A stretch of 64,000 nucleotides of DNA from Sipunculus nudus (GCA_026874595.1 CM049316.1:54259676-54323675), one strand, 5' to 3'. Counted from the stretch's first letter, positions 34,834-47,210 are shown. Notes: a model not told the origin generated them from the sequence alone. A program made the numbers and translations.

Positions 34834-36165
34834 CATATGTTAACATTCCATATACCAATTATATTTCACGTATAAATGATATTCATGATAACACTCCATG
34901 ACTACCCTTCGCTTTTTTTTTCTTCATAATCTTTGGTTACCAGCCAACATACTGGTTAATACCAAAAATATATCCTTTTGAGGTCAAATTTCGGTTTAAT
35001 TCTCTAAGTTTTTAAATCCTGTGTTAACATCCAGCATCACGGTTATATGTAAGATATTATTGGCATTCTTGACAACACTAAGTTCAAGACTACTCGTTGC
35101 TTGTTTTAGTCAACATCCCTAAAGTTGTACTCTTTGTAGATAAATTACCTTTTTTCTGCTGGCCATTATCATATGTTTATATTTAATAGGCCATTTGTAT
35201 GTCAGAATATTAATGAAATTCACGACAACACACCAGATTATCCATTGTTTTATTAAATAAGCTGGTAATTACTAACTTCCCTGAAGTTCCTTGAAGTTAA
35301 TCAATACTTATTTTCTTCCATTATTCACAATCCTATGTTAATATTCAACATACCATTCATATGTCAGATATTCACAACAACTCTTCTCGGTCCAAGACCA
35401 CCTGTTGTTTTGTTATATTAGCTGTTAGCAGTCGACAACACCCAGAGTGGGTTCCTTTTTTAGTCTAAATTTAAATCTTGTATTAGGCATCATCATATGT
35501 TTACATTCAACATACCAGTTATATGCCAGATATAACTATACTAGTTGTTTATTACAAAGCTGTTACCAATCAGTATCTCCAAATGTGTGCTCCTTGAATT
35601 TTTGTTTTCAACCATTCACTATTATATGTTAACATTTAGTATATCATTTATATGTCAGATACTTCTGATATTCATAACTACTCACCTGGACTAACCCCTG
35701 CTTTACTACATAAGCCATTAGCAGTCTACATCTCCACAGGTGTGTTCCTAGACGTTAAATTTATTCTACTTTTATCTACTACCTAATGTTAACATTCAAT
35801 GTGAAATTTATATGACAGATATCAATTATCAATGATATTCATGACAATACACCAGGTCTATCGATTATTCAATTTTTAATCTTGTACTATCCATCATCAT
35901 ATGTTAACTATTAACATACCATTTATATGTCAGATATCAATGATATTCATGACAATGCTCCAGGACTGACAGTTGTTTGTTACATAAGCTGTGTACAGTC
36001 AACATTCCAAAGATGTGTTCTTTGAACTTAAAATGTTTACTTTATTACTATTTATTACATGTTAACATGCCACATGACTTTTACATTACTGATATTATTG
36101 ATATTCATGACAACACTTAAGATCTAACTATTACTGTATTATACAAGAAGTAACAGCCAATATAC
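34834..36165 (+). repeat. Diverged satellite, ~160-bp period, about nine copies
   Basis: CATATGTTAACATTCAACATACC, TTATATGTCAGATAT and GATATTCATGACAACAC, then a pyrimidine/TGTTTTATTA..AAGCTGTTA block and GTGTTCCTTGA, repeat in the same order at about 34834, 35017, 35169, 35331, 35493, 35622, 35784, 35897 and 36056. Spacings are 113-183, mostly 152-162. It lies 1.7 kb upstream of the LINE ORF2 at 37901. No element boundaries were identified. Confidence 0.75.
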
Positions 36166-37900
36166 TAGTTACTCCAAAAGTGTTTAAAAGCACCCAAATG
36201 TTCTTTGAAATTAATTTTAATTTTCTTTTCTGCTTTCACCAAAAGTGACTATGTAATATTTTTTAATATAGTTTGTAAAGAACTATGAAATGCAGCCCAA
36301 GTTTTGTTACTACACATGGGCTACCTCACTTTTATCTTTTAGAACAATAGAGCAGGTGTGTTCCTGCACGTGTAGCCATCAATGTTTTGGCTGCTATATC
36401 TTTGAAGCTTTTGAAAATGCCAAACAGTTGACAGGTCCCCTTTCCAGGCTCCTTTCTTGCAGGTGACTTGTAACTTGACCACTACAAGTAGGACTTGCAA
36501 AAGAAATTTTATTAATGCTCCTGTTATTTTTTTTTTTTAATAGGTTCTACTTCCTAAGTATTGTTAAAAGTATGTATGCATGCCACTGTGGATTTCACTC
36601 TTTAGATTTAGTGTGTAACAAGTACTTGTCAAAAGAATGTTTTGATTAGGATGAAAATATGTTAATAAATAAATACTTATCAAAAGTGGATAGATCATTG
36701 CTGCTAATAATTCCAAATCTTATTTATTTTCTTCACTTCTAAACATTCAGTTATTATAAGTAAATTGTTATCAATCATCAATTTAATGTTAAATGACAGT
36801 TGCTTGAGCATCACTCTAAGCATTCTGAAGGCATAGTCCAGTCATGTTTAGATGCATATAAGATTGTCTGTTTTACTGTATTTAATACAGGTATTAGTGT
36901 GGAAAGGAGTAATAACAGTTTTGACATATGTCTGATCATCCACAACAATGTTTATTACTATTGTCATTTTTGTTACTACGGCGTTGATGCATTAAAAAAA
37001 ATAGAATATTTTCAGCAACTCATACTAACTATATATTAGTACGCACACCTGCCTCCAAAAGGAAAACAGGTCCTCCAGATTCAGTTGTACCATAACTATG
37101 CTATCGACTGTAGTAAATGTATTGATATCTATGAGAACTTTTTACAGATTTTAATACATACAGACCTAAACACTTTCTGGAATGGAAAATAGACCAGTCA
37201 AACATGGATATTTCATGCTCTTTGATGACCTTGTTGAAAGGATGTATTATGGTTTGGGGAAAATTTTGTATTTACCTCTATTACTTATATACCCTATAAT
37301 ATCATGAACATAATTTTATTAGTCAGATGAGGCTTAACTAATATTACTACTATGTTGATTACAACCAATTTCATCATTAATTCAAATTATATTATCACGA
37401 GATACCAGTCACAATGTCAGTATTAACTTATTGAAGGGTAGTAATACAAAAGATAAGATTTGGTCAACTATACATCATTAGTGTAATGATTGGGTTAAAG
37501 TTGAAGACACTATTTGTGATATCACATGTGCTATTGTGTTAGACATCCTTGGGAGGAAAATCTTCTCAAGATGCTATCTAGATGAATAACAGTCCACTTT
37601 CACTATATAATATAAAGTTTTCACTGATAATGAACAGAGCTCTACTGATTAGTAGTCAACACTCAGCACTAGACAGGTACTCTTTCTGTTAGATCTGTAG
37701 CAGAACTTACAACTTGTCATAACCGGTAAGCTTATTTTTCTGATGTTTATGTCATTGTTTATATTATTTAGTGTATTCTATGTATTTTTACATGTTTACT
37801 GTATGTGTTGTATATATTTTAGGTACATTAACAAATGCAAGGGTATTCATATATACTGGCAATTCCCCCAGTATAGAAAAACTAATCAATATAATCTTTT
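36166..37900. other. AT-rich spacer or LINE 5' region
   Basis: No coding frame of note and no recognisable ORF1. It may partly be the 5' untranslated region of the LINE that starts its ORF2 at 37901. Confidence 0.35.
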
Positions 37901-39054
37901 ATGACCAATATTTGTCAAATAATATCACTTAATGCTAGAGGTCTAGCAAGTTACCCAAAAAGAAGAGAAGTTTTTCATTGGTTGAATAGGAAAGAAAGTT
38001 CTATCATATTTTTACAAGAAACTCACAGCACAAAAGATTGTGAAAATAGATGGAAAACAGAATGGGGTAACCATATATATTTTAGCCACGGCACCAACCA
38101 AGCAAAGGGGGTATGTACACTAATTAAAAACAGGTCAGACATTCAGGTTAAAGAGGTAATTAATGATATTCTTGGACGATATTTGATTATTAACACAACA
38201 ATAGGTGAACACGACCTAACCTTAATAAACATTTACGCACCCAATAAAGATGACCCTAAATTTTTTGAGGATTTAATTAACATTGTAAATCATCATGGTA
38301 CAGGAAACATAATAATAGGAGGAGACTTCAATTTAACATTAAATCCAGCATTAGATAAAAAAGGAGGAAATTCTAATAACCATTCTAAATCCAGACAAGT
38401 TATAAATCATTGGATAGAACTTGAACAATTATCTGATATCTGGAGACTTCAACATCCTAATAGTTTGGAATATACATGGCACAGATACCGACCTGATCCA
38501 GTGTTTTGTAGATTAGATTATTTTCTTGTTAACGATAGCTTAATCAACAGCATTAGTCAGTCTGGAATCGAAGCTGGATATAAAAGTGACCATTCACTAA
38601 TCACTATAAATATTATAAAATCAGAACATAAGCATGGACCAGGCTTTTGGAAACTAAACTGCTCACTGTTAAATGATGATACTTATATATCAACAGTTAA
38701 AGAATGTATAAAAACAACAGTTCTTAATAATAAAGAGACAAATCCAACACTACTGTGGGACACCTTAAAATGTCAAATAAGAGGCGAAACTATAGCTTAT
38801 GCAGTATACAAAAAAAATTAAAATTACAAAAAATGAAACATTTAGAAAAGATGATTCACAACTTACAAAATTTATTCAATACAACAGGTGATACTAAAGA
38901 CCGAGAAAATTGGGAGGAAGCAGTGAACAAACATAGACAATTAATAGAAGAAAAAACCAGAGGGGCAATAGTGAGATGTAGAACCAGATGGTACTCAGAG
39001 GGAGACAAACCATCTAAATACTTTCTCAATTTGGAAAAAAAGAAATTACAATAA
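37901..39054 (+). pseudogene. LINE ORF2: apurinic-like endonuclease and linker
   Basis: Starts MTNICQIISLNARGL. All catalytic residues of the exonuclease-endonuclease-phosphatase fold are visible: N11, E40 (LQETHS), D142 and N144 (GGDFNLTLNP), D206 (RLDYFLV), D230/H231 (KSDHSL). The domain nicks target DNA to prime reverse transcription. The frame ends at 38821 in an A-rich run (TACAAAAAAAATTAAAA). It continues in the next frame (about 38755-39054) with a Lys/Glu-rich linker and RWYSEGDKPSKYFLNLEKK, the conserved pre-RT motif, before a second shift near 39040, again in an A run. Confidence 0.88.
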
Positions 39055-40239
39055 AAAATCTATACTAAAACTTAAAGATCAACATGGTGAACTAATATCA
39101 GAACAGAAAGATATTTTAAAAGAAGAAATACGATTTTTTTTAAAACTATATACAGCTAGAGAAAAGCTCAATAGCTCAAATAGAAGTTTTCTTTCCACAG
39201 AATATCTTAAAACTCTAAATGAAGATGAAAAGGAATTATGTAAAGAAGAATTCAAAGAGGAAGATTTTAAATCTACAATTGATTCAATGTCTCTCAATAA
39301 ATCGCCAGGTCCCGATGGATTCCCAGTCGAGTTCTACAAAACATTCTGGGGGGATGTAAAAGAACACCTTATAAATGCTATTAATTATTCCTTTGAAACA
39401 GATTGTCTTCCAATAACTATGCGTCAAGGAGTTATATGCCTTATTCCTAAGAAAGGAAAAGACCAACTTTATTTGAAAAACTGGCGCCCTCTGTCTCTTC
39501 TTAATACAGACTATAAAATAGTAGCAAAAACATTAGCTAACAAACTTAAATTAGTTTTACCATCCTTAATACACTCCGATCAAACTGGATTCATTAAAAA
39601 TAGGTATATTGGAGAAAATATTAATAAAATTACAGGCATAATCTCTTATTTAAAAGAAATTAATAAAGGCGGTTATTTACTATCAGTAGATTTTGAAAAA
39701 GCTTTTGACCAATTAGAATGGCCTTATATTCAAAACACTCTTCAAATACTCAACTTTGGAACTAAATTTAGGAAGTGGATTAATTTATTGTACAACAACA
39801 TTCACAGTTGTGTATTAAACAGAGGCTGGGCAACAGAATTCTTTCCAGTTACCAGAGGTGTAAGGCAGGGTTGCCCCCTTACCTCTTTATTTTGGCAGCA
39901 GAAACATTAGCAACGGAAATAAGGAACAACCGTAACATAAGAGGAGTAACAATAAATCAGAAGGAACATAAAATCATTCAATATGCCGATGATACAGTTC
40001 TAACCTTCACAGGGGGGCCTCTGTCAGTACAAGAAACCTTAAAAGTATTCTCTGACTTTGAACAAATATCGGGACTCAAAGTAAATATAGAAAAAACAAT
40101 AACAATGCCAATAACTGCTAATACACAAAACCAAGATACCATAAAAAAATCTAGGTTTAAATTGGTGTACCAATCCTGTAATAATCTTAGGAATCTATAT
40201 TCATCAAGAATGGAAAAAAATGATAGAGATCAACTATAA
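39045..40239 (+). pseudogene. LINE ORF2: reverse transcriptase domain
   Basis: The RNA-dependent DNA polymerase core. LNKSPGPDGFPVEFYKTFW (motif 1) opens it, followed by NWRPLSLLNTDYKIVAK and LSVDFEKAFDQLEW (motif A Asp). TRGVRQGCPL is motif B, and after a frameshift in the CCCCC run near 39876, QYADDTVLTFTGG is motif C with both Asp. SGLKVNIEKT follows. Another frame change near 40165 leads into LGIYIHQEW. The catalytic residues are intact, so the frameshifts alone inactivate it. The FEKAFD/YADD combination fits the L1/Tx1 clade. Confidence 0.9.
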
Positions 40240-41650
40240 AGAAATCCTCAGTAAGATTAAAGTTATAATTAATACTTGGAGTAACAGAATGATGTCTCTT
40301 TCAGGTAGAAGAACTATTGTAAAAACACTTATAATCTCTCAATTAACCTATTTATTCTTAGTCCTACCAAGTCCTCCAATCAATTATATTAAAGAGATTG
40401 AAAAATTAATATTTAAATTTATCTGGAACAACCGGCCAGATAAAGTTAAAAGATCTACAATTATTGCACCAAGAAATAAAGGAGGGCTTAATATGATTAA
40501 TCTTCCATCTACCATGCAATCTTTAAAAATTTCATGGGTTAAACGGTTCCTCAGTGGCCCTTTAGAAGATGGATGGAGACAGATTATTAATGTACAATTT
40601 AAAAACCTCGGTTCAATTATTTTTAAATGTAATTTGAAAGAACATGACATACATAGCTTTAGTGACTCATGTGATCCATTCTGGAAAGATGTGCTTCACC
40701 ATTGGTGCAAATACAATTTTAACAAGTCAGTTAAATCAGACGAAATTCAGTCACAAACATTATGGTATAACTCTCATATAAAGGTTAAAGATAAAGTAAT
40801 TTTTTATAAGAAATTACATACTGCAGGTATAAACACTCTTTATGACATAACAAAAAAATCGGGCAATTATCTAGCATTTTTGACATATAAAGAATTCATT
40901 AACAAATACAAAGTTAGTACAAACTTTATAAAATATGCAGGTTTAGTGAACGCAATTCCAACCTGTTGGAAAAAAGAGATAAAAAATAACCCTAGTCTAG
41001 AAGCACAAGAATATACAGTGGACAAAATAATAAATAAGAAAAACACGGCACGGTATGTATACTTAAATGTAATTGAATCTATCTGCGTGAAACCAGAAAA
41101 GCAAACAAAGAAATGGATTGGTGAATTAAGTTTACAAAATGAAGAAAATATCTTTAAGGCATTCAAGAATATTGCCATGATTACTATTTCAGAGAAACTA
41201 AGAATCTTTCAATTTAAATTATTACATAGGATTTTACCACTTAATCCACTTCTTTACAAACTGAAAATAAGCCAAAGTGAACTTTGTTCTTTTTGTAAAA
41301 AGGAAAAAGAAACTTACTTACATATATTTTATCACTGTGAGGTAACCCATAATCTATTAGTAACATTTAAGAGCTGGTTAAAAGACCTGGAACAACTTTT
41401 AAACTTAAGTAATACATTAACAGAAACAATATTAATACTCAACACCTCGGGCGACAGCTTACTGGATACTCTATTACTGTTACTAAAACATTATATATAT
41501 ACATGTAAATGTAAAGGGAAATTACCAGTATTCTCTGTGTATAAAACGTATGTCACACAAATTTATAAAATTGAAGAACATATTGCAAGGACGAAAGGTA
41601 AAATGGTGACACATATTCAAAAGTGGAAAACTTTCAAAGCATACACTTAG
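40220..41650 (+). CDS. LINE ORF2: C-terminal region with Cys/His motif
   Basis: The longest open frame in the window (476 codons). It reads from the end of the RT thumb (SLSGRRTIVKTLIISQLTYL) through a Lys-rich linker containing NKGGLNMINLPSTMQSLKIS and LRIFQFKLLHRILPLNPLLY to C-x2-C..H..C (LCSFCKKEKETYLHIFYHC), the knuckle-like motif near the end of L1/Tx1 ORF2 proteins that helps bind template RNA. The ATG at 40220 is internal to the original ORF2, so this is not an independent gene. Uninterrupted length suggests a fairly young insertion. Confidence 0.85.
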   Translation: MIEINYKEILSKIKVIINTWSNRMMSLSGRRTIVKTLIISQLTYLFLVLPSPPINYIKEIEKLIFKFIWNNRPDKVKRSTIIAPRNKGGLNMINLPSTMQSLKISWVKRFLSGPLEDGWRQIINVQFKNLGSIIFKCNLKEHDIHSFSDSCDPFWKDVLHHWCKYNFNKSVKSDEIQSQTLWYNSHIKVKDKVIFYKKLHTAGINTLYDITKKSGNYLAFLTYKEFINKYKVSTNFIKYAGLVNAIPTCWKKEIKNNPSLEAQEYTVDKIINKKNTARYVYLNVIESICVKPEKQTKKWIGELSLQNEENIFKAFKNIAMITISEKLRIFQFKLLHRILPLNPLLYKLKISQSELCSFCKKEKETYLHIFYHCEVTHNLLVTFKSWLKDLEQLLNLSNTLTETILILNTSGDSLLDTLLLLLKHYIYTCKCKGKLPVFSVYKTYVTQIYKIEEHIARTKGKMVTHIQKWKTFKAYT

Positions 41651-41820
41651 GAAACGAATAACACAGTATAAAGAAAAAATATTTACCCCACATTTCAAAT
41701 CACAAGAACATTTTTATTTTTGAAATGTACCTTGTCATTTGTATTCGTATGTATGTATGTATTGTCACTGTCATTACACTGTCACGATATATAATGTACT
41801 GTGTTATATGTAACTTATGT

Positions 41821-41908
41821 TTATAATAATAAAAAAAAAAAAATGAAATAAAAAAAAAATAAATAAATAAAAAAAAATAATAATAAAAAAAAATAAAAAA
41901 AAATAAAA
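41821..41908 (+). repeat. A-rich LINE tail
   Basis: Runs of A with interspersed AAT/AAAT units, about 88 bp, following the 3' untranslated region. Confidence 0.85.
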
Positions 41909-42056
41909 GAATACTTTTTATTGTTTAAATCTTGGAATAATGGTCAAAATTTCGGTTCTCAGTTAACTATACCACACTCCTCAACCAGAAGTCACAACAC
42001 AGAAAAAAAAAACCAGTACACGCACAAAAATGCATCCTGCCTATACAACAAAATGT

Positions 42057-42600
42057 CAAATGTTGCAATCGACAAAATCTAAACTTTGGTAACGAAACTG
42101 TCTTGAAAATAATTTGACTAATTTCATACTCATGTTATTCCCTTTTCTTTAGGGATTGTTTACTTTGATATTAAAGCCAAAATATTATTACATTATGATA
42201 GATATTGGAAAAAAGCAGAAAAGACGACGTGCAGAAAGAAGTTCTACACAGGTGGGGCCACTGCAGGTCAAACTTAAATAGGAGTCATATGATCCATATC
42301 ATTGTGAAATATGGTGCTGATGGCTGCAGAAGTTCATAAGCTATTTTGTAACAGACATAACATATTGTATGCAAACATAACAAATTGTCAAATTTTGCGA
42401 TCGACAAAATCTGAATCTCTGATAAGACGCCATCTTGAAAATAATTTGACCGAATTTATACTCATTTTATTGCCCTTTCTCTAAGGAACTGTTGACTAAG
42501 ATATGAAAGCCAAAATGTTAATACTTTATGACTTATATTGGAAAAAAGAAATTATCATTTCATCTCGCTGAAAGTAGGTCAACATAGGTGGCCAATCAAA
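42057..42600. repeat. Two-copy tandem repeat, ~317-bp period
   Basis: GCAATCGACAAAATCTAAA at 42065 and GCGATCGACAAAATCTGAA at 42381 start two collinear copies sharing CTTGAAAATAATTTGAC, TACTCAT.TTATT, AAAGCCAAAATRTTA and ATTGGAAAAAAG. Confidence 0.7.
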
Positions 42601-43720
42601 ATCTTATGTTTGTAAGTTCATTACATGATAGAAAAAAGTCTTCATGATGATAACTGCAGCGGCTGTGAGATATTTTGTATCAGACGGTTGACAGTGGACG
42701 GTGGTCGGTGGACGCTGCGCCAGCACATAAGTTCACAGAACACAAAATTAGTAACAAAAAAAAAAGATGTAGCTCAAAGCCAACCAGTTCATGATTCACC
42801 TCTATATTAACGTCAGGTTTGCCTGTAACGCCACATTTAATTTCTTCCCGTCAAACAGAAAAAATGAAATGCAGACAAGAGACTCAGAAAACGTGTCAAA
42901 TACGTCATTTTATGCTGTACTTAATGACTATTTTCTTGCATTCCAGATATGAGTTACAAACCAACCATGGCATTTATTTCACTTTAGTTTTTCATGTATA
43001 CATTAAAGACATGTATGTTCACAAAGGTCTTTATTTTGAAGGAAATTTCGCATGTTGTTTGGAGTACTTAACGACAGTGGGCTATGACGTCGAAACATTC
43101 CGAGACGACAGGTTTTTTTTCTGCACCATAATAGAAGACTCATGTATTTTGGTGCTGCATATCAAGTGTGTGTACATATGTGTACGTTTTGTATTTCACC
43201 TCCTTAAAGAAAAAGAGAGAAAATTATAATTTGACAGTGACTTGAGTAGTGTACCTTTTAAGGCTAAACAGCAATCAGTGAGCAAATACCTCCGCCTCTA
43301 GCTTATACTGATAAAATAATTTCGATTACATTAAAAAACTGTTAAATTCCTTGTGTCAAGATTTGCCTCACTAAATCATCAGTGTTACTTGCAATGTCAT
43401 CCAACTTATGCCGGTACCATTGATTCTTATTTGACAGTTGATTAATCTGCAATCAGACTCCAGACAAATCAGGTGTTTTTTTTTATTATATAATTAATTT
43501 GTGCAGGTAACTGCCTCCATTTTTATCATGATTGTTTAACCAAGTACTATGTTGTACATAGATGGAAATTAAATTTAAAATGCTGATTTTGTTTATTCAT
43601 CTCTTATTTTATCTCGAAATACTTACACAAACAATCCACCTAGCCTCCATCAAATACATCTACTACCTAAGTAGGATTTGATGGCTGTCAGGAGTCACAA
43701 CAGCTGCATACTTCACTCTT
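42601..43720. other. Intergenic, spurious ORF only
   Basis: A 136-codon open frame (42819-43229) is present but has no recognisable domain, a low-complexity Cys/Phe/Tyr-rich tail and no supporting signals. I treat it as chance. Confidence 0.4.
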
Positions 43721-43734
43721 AATGATGTTTAATG

Positions 43735-43895
43735 ATTTTTTTATCAGTGTTTACGATTACATTTGGAGACTAACTGATAACGATTACGATTACTTTCCTT
43801 TTAAAATAAATGTAATTGATTACGATTACGATTACTATAAAAATGAAATCGCTTGTAATCGATTACGATTACTGATAACGATTACCCCATGTCTG
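43735..43895. repeat. Degenerate GATTAC hexamer repeat
   Basis: Many (C)GATTAC/TAATCG units interspersed with AT-rich DNA over about 160 bp. It produces an artefactual Asp/Tyr-rich reading frame. Confidence 0.8.
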
Positions 43896-44317
43896 CTATG
43901 TACATCTACAAAATCCCATTCTGGTTTGGGACTACGTGATAAAGAGTTACACGCGGTAATACTGGCGTCAACCAGGTTCGGTGTATACCGCTCCTGCGGT
44001 TCCTGGGTGTGTGTCCTTCCCATTGCTGAGTCTAACACCACCTAACCGATGAAAGTCTTTTTGGTCATCACATGAAGGCATTGTGGCCAAAATCTGCATA
44101 CGTTAAAGTAAACTCACCACATTTAAGGACGGTCACAGGGTAAGGCGCTATGGTCATCTGTTTAAGGCAGGTCGGCATCACAGGTAAAGGTTTGGTTTAT
44201 AGTTTGAAATCACCGGCGATGTCTTCACACTTCCTTCCTGATCTTTCGGGGATATTAATTCTTGTAATGCATCTTGGGAACTTACAATTACACACCATAA
44301 TATATACCATAACTTTA

Positions 44318-44990
44318 TTGTTGCTTCCGTTAGGAGGTTATACGTTCATCCCCGTGTGTCTGTGTGAGTGTGTGTGTGATGGTGTGTTTGTATAACCGAA
44401 CTTAAGGGGACACGATATTGACTGCACAAGGGTCCTCGCAAACGAAAAAGCTTTTAAAGCATTAAAAAAGCTGGGAAACGGTGCCTGGGAAGTTTCTTGC
44501 AAATCCTCGTAAGGAACGTTTTGCTTGAGATTTTTTTTTTCTGTGACAGCGCCACCTTTCGAAAGTTTTGCAAGATGGTTATAAAACTGTTTGTGTGTTA
44601 GTCATGTCCTCGATAATATGTTCAAACTGGCTATCCAAGTGTGCTTGATATGTTAATTAGTAGGTCCTCGCTACGATACGAAGACATGACAAACTGAACG
44701 TCCTCGCAAGTTGTCCCCGCAGGTTATGCGGTAAGTCAACGCATCGTTCTCACGTCTAACCAACCTTTTTTTTTATAAAAAAAAAGTGTGAGATAATACA
44801 TTCGTCTTTTTTTACTGTTTTTCATATCAGTGGCACTTCTTCCTCACTGAAGGTCCTCGGAAGTGCGGTGTTAAAGCTGGGTCCTCGTGGGTTTGTTTAT
44901 CCGTGTATGTGTGGGCATGTGTTTCACAACTTAACTCACGCAATCATGAACTGAAATGTTCAGGTCATTTCGGGAATGTGCCATGAACAA
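44318..44990 (+). repeat. Interspersed repeat family A, copy 3, with a nested insert
   Basis: The left part (TTGCTTCCGTTAGGAGGTTATACGTTCATCCCCGTG) and right part (TTTCACAACTTAACTCACGCAATCATGAAC, about 44918-44950) are separated by ~490 bp (about 44396-44886) of foreign sequence. That insert carries seven GTCCTCG/ATCCTCG motifs. Confidence 0.5.
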
Positions 44991-45019
44991 TATTGTACAA
45001 CATAATATACAATATTAAA

Positions 45020-45225
45020 AGTAAGGCGTTATATTGATCACAGCAAGGCTTTATTGTTATCACAGTTAGACTTTATGGCCCTAAGTAAGGAATAATGGTC
45101 ATAAGTCATTACAGTAATCACAATACGGTATTAAGGTGATTACAGAAAGCATTTTGGTCATCAAATTAAGGCATAATGGTGATTACAGTAAGGCATCACG
45201 GTCATCTAAGTAATGCATCAAGTTT
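45020..45225 (+). repeat. Minisatellite, short ~16-20-bp units
   Basis: Repeats of the type AAGGCATTATGGTCATCACAGT, often alternating TGGTCATC and GTGATTACAGTAAGGC. A related cluster sits at about 44065-44185. Confidence 0.65.
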
Positions 45226-45925
45226 TTTGAAGACCTGTATTTTAAACACAGTCCAGTTAATTGAGTTAAATTTATAGTATTACTGAAAATTCCAGTTCTC
45301 ACGAAACTACTGAAACTTGGAATATTCACTGATCTCGTCAACCACCAACCACGTCTGTAAAGCAAAAGAAGTGTTCCCCCATTATAATAAGTGAGGGTTG
45401 GTTGAAAAGTTAAAATAAAGTTCTGTTTGGGGGTGCACCTGAAAGCACAGTATTTTTATGACTTATTACACATTTTTATTACTAGGCTAATACCGTGACA
45501 TAATCGCTGTTCATCTAAAATATCTTATAAAATATCATCAAGCTTGCAAAAAATTCAAGTAATCAGAGCGACATGTACAGGATTAATCTGAACATTTACA
45601 AATGTAGTCAGTTAATAATAAATCAGAAAAAAAACTCACCTGTTACGTCACAGGTATTGTCAGCAGATCGTTAGAGTTGACTTCCATCACGTTTAATCCT
45701 TACGGAACAACCCGCGTTTTCACATATATATGGCATCATCAATATGGACCATTTCTTCCATTCATATGAAATGCATACTTTAATTATATAGGTCTCGAAA
45801 CAAATAATGAACGTTAAATAAGCACTTCAATTTCTTAGTAATGGACAGAGTACGCTGATTTGTCCTCTTTGAGAATGACCAACATAACTATAGTGGGGAA
45901 AAAACGTGTAAACTGCAGTAAACTA

Positions 45926-46336
45926 TTTAGTCCGTCCCAGTGCCCGTGTCCGCATGGTTTATCGCGATAATTATTTTTAGAATATTCTTTTAAAATGTTC
46001 TTTGGCCTTAAGCAGTTATACAGATATTCCGCCGATTTTGTGTTAGGCAGTCATATATCATAAAAAAAATAATTTACTTTGCGTCATAAGTTTTAATGGC
46101 TTGTTCATTATCAGTTCACGGGCAAGGAGTAAGTCGTAAACGCTGTACCCTTTTTTTATCCTATTTTGGATTATTTGTCTCATACATAATCAAAGCAAGG
46201 TGAGACATTACTTTTTACGCACGGAGTCGGCGGAATAGCTCCTTCAACCTTTGGACAAGAAAGGTTTACACTGCTTTACTTGTATGAAAAATTATCCCGG
46301 AAAAACATGCGGACACGGGTACTGGGACGGACTAAA
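45926..46336. mobile_element. TA-flanked MITE, 411 bp
   Basis: Inverted termini of about 32 bp (TTTAGTCCGTCCCAGTGCCCGTGTCCGCATG against the complement of 46306-46336) with one mismatch, extending imperfectly to ~50 bp. TA lies on both sides (45924-45925 and 46337-46338), as for Tc1/mariner-type insertions. No coding capacity. Confidence 0.85.
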
Positions 46337-46344
46337 TACAGATG

Positions 46345-47210
46345 ACATCTAAATTCGGATAATATGTTGTCAAATCATTTGCAAGTAGAGGAGTGAAAAT
46401 TTTCTGATTGGAAATTATATCATTTTATATTTTAAATTCGTATTTCTTTATATATTTTTTTCAGGTTTAATTTAAAAAAATATGCGCTAAATATTGACAA
46501 GCAGCTTTCAGGTATGCGCTGTGGACAATTCGAATGAAGGGGAAATCAGAATATTGAGATAAATAATAGTCATAATTTAAATTTGATTTTTGAAAATGTA
46601 TATATCTAATGGGATTTTTTCTCTTTCCATGTACGCCATATGTTAATCCACTTACCCCTCTGTACTTTGTTGTCCAGATGTATTCACATGACAAAACACC
46701 ATTTACACGTCAACCCTGTGACTGATGAACAGATAAATGTCCCTGGAAGTCGGTGACGCCCGTAAAAAGTGTTTGTAACAGTTGATGAAATATCCAGGTA
46801 ATTAGACTGTACTACATAATCAGAGCATCTATTTATGTAATGTATAAGTGGGGACTTATATATATATAAAGAACTAAATAACACCAGGGACTGCCTTATA
46901 ACATCAAAAACTGATCTTACACAAGTCAATTGAGATAAACTGAAGTGTTATGGTTGTTATTAAATAGCACGTTTACATTGGAGAAACATGGGCCTATCGA
47001 TTTCATTACAGTTACGTTAACATTTATTAGTTTTATAAAGCGTCTTCAGTAATATAAAATTATTCTAAAACGCTGCACATTAAAATGTACATGGGAATCA
47101 TATGTATATGCACATAAAGTAAATCATCAAATACATATTAAAACAGCAAAAGGCAAGATCTTTAAAATGATTAACTAGTAAACCTTTCCTCGTTTAATTG
47201 TTACATCACT
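46345..47210. other. Intergenic, no feature seen
   Basis: AT-rich DNA without a supported exon or repeat. Confidence 0.4.

Larger units (their letters stand above)
37901..41908 (+). mobile_element. Near-full-length Tx1/L1-like LINE (ORF2 plus A-rich tail)
   Basis: A plus-strand non-LTR element with endonuclease, reverse transcriptase and C-terminal Cys/His motif in the right order over 3.75 kb. A ~170-bp 3' untranslated part and an A-rich (A/AAT/AAAT)n tail (41821-41908) follow. Only about four frameshifts interrupt ORF2. No ORF1 is visible upstream, so the copy is 5'-truncated or ORF1 was lost. Confidence 0.9.

Noticed and set aside
34834..36165. CRISPR-like array
   Set aside because: Repeat units are long, diverged and contiguous without spacers; this is an animal satellite.
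42819..43229. 136-codon open frame
   Set aside because: No domain, no splice or promoter context, and composition typical of translated AT-rich DNA.
43722..44045. 107-codon Asp/Tyr-rich frame
   Set aside because: Translation of a degenerate GATTAC repeat.
45640..45720. Exon with donor CAG|GTGAGT on the minus strand
   Set aside because: All three frames are closed or nearly so before the donor, and no partner exon was found.
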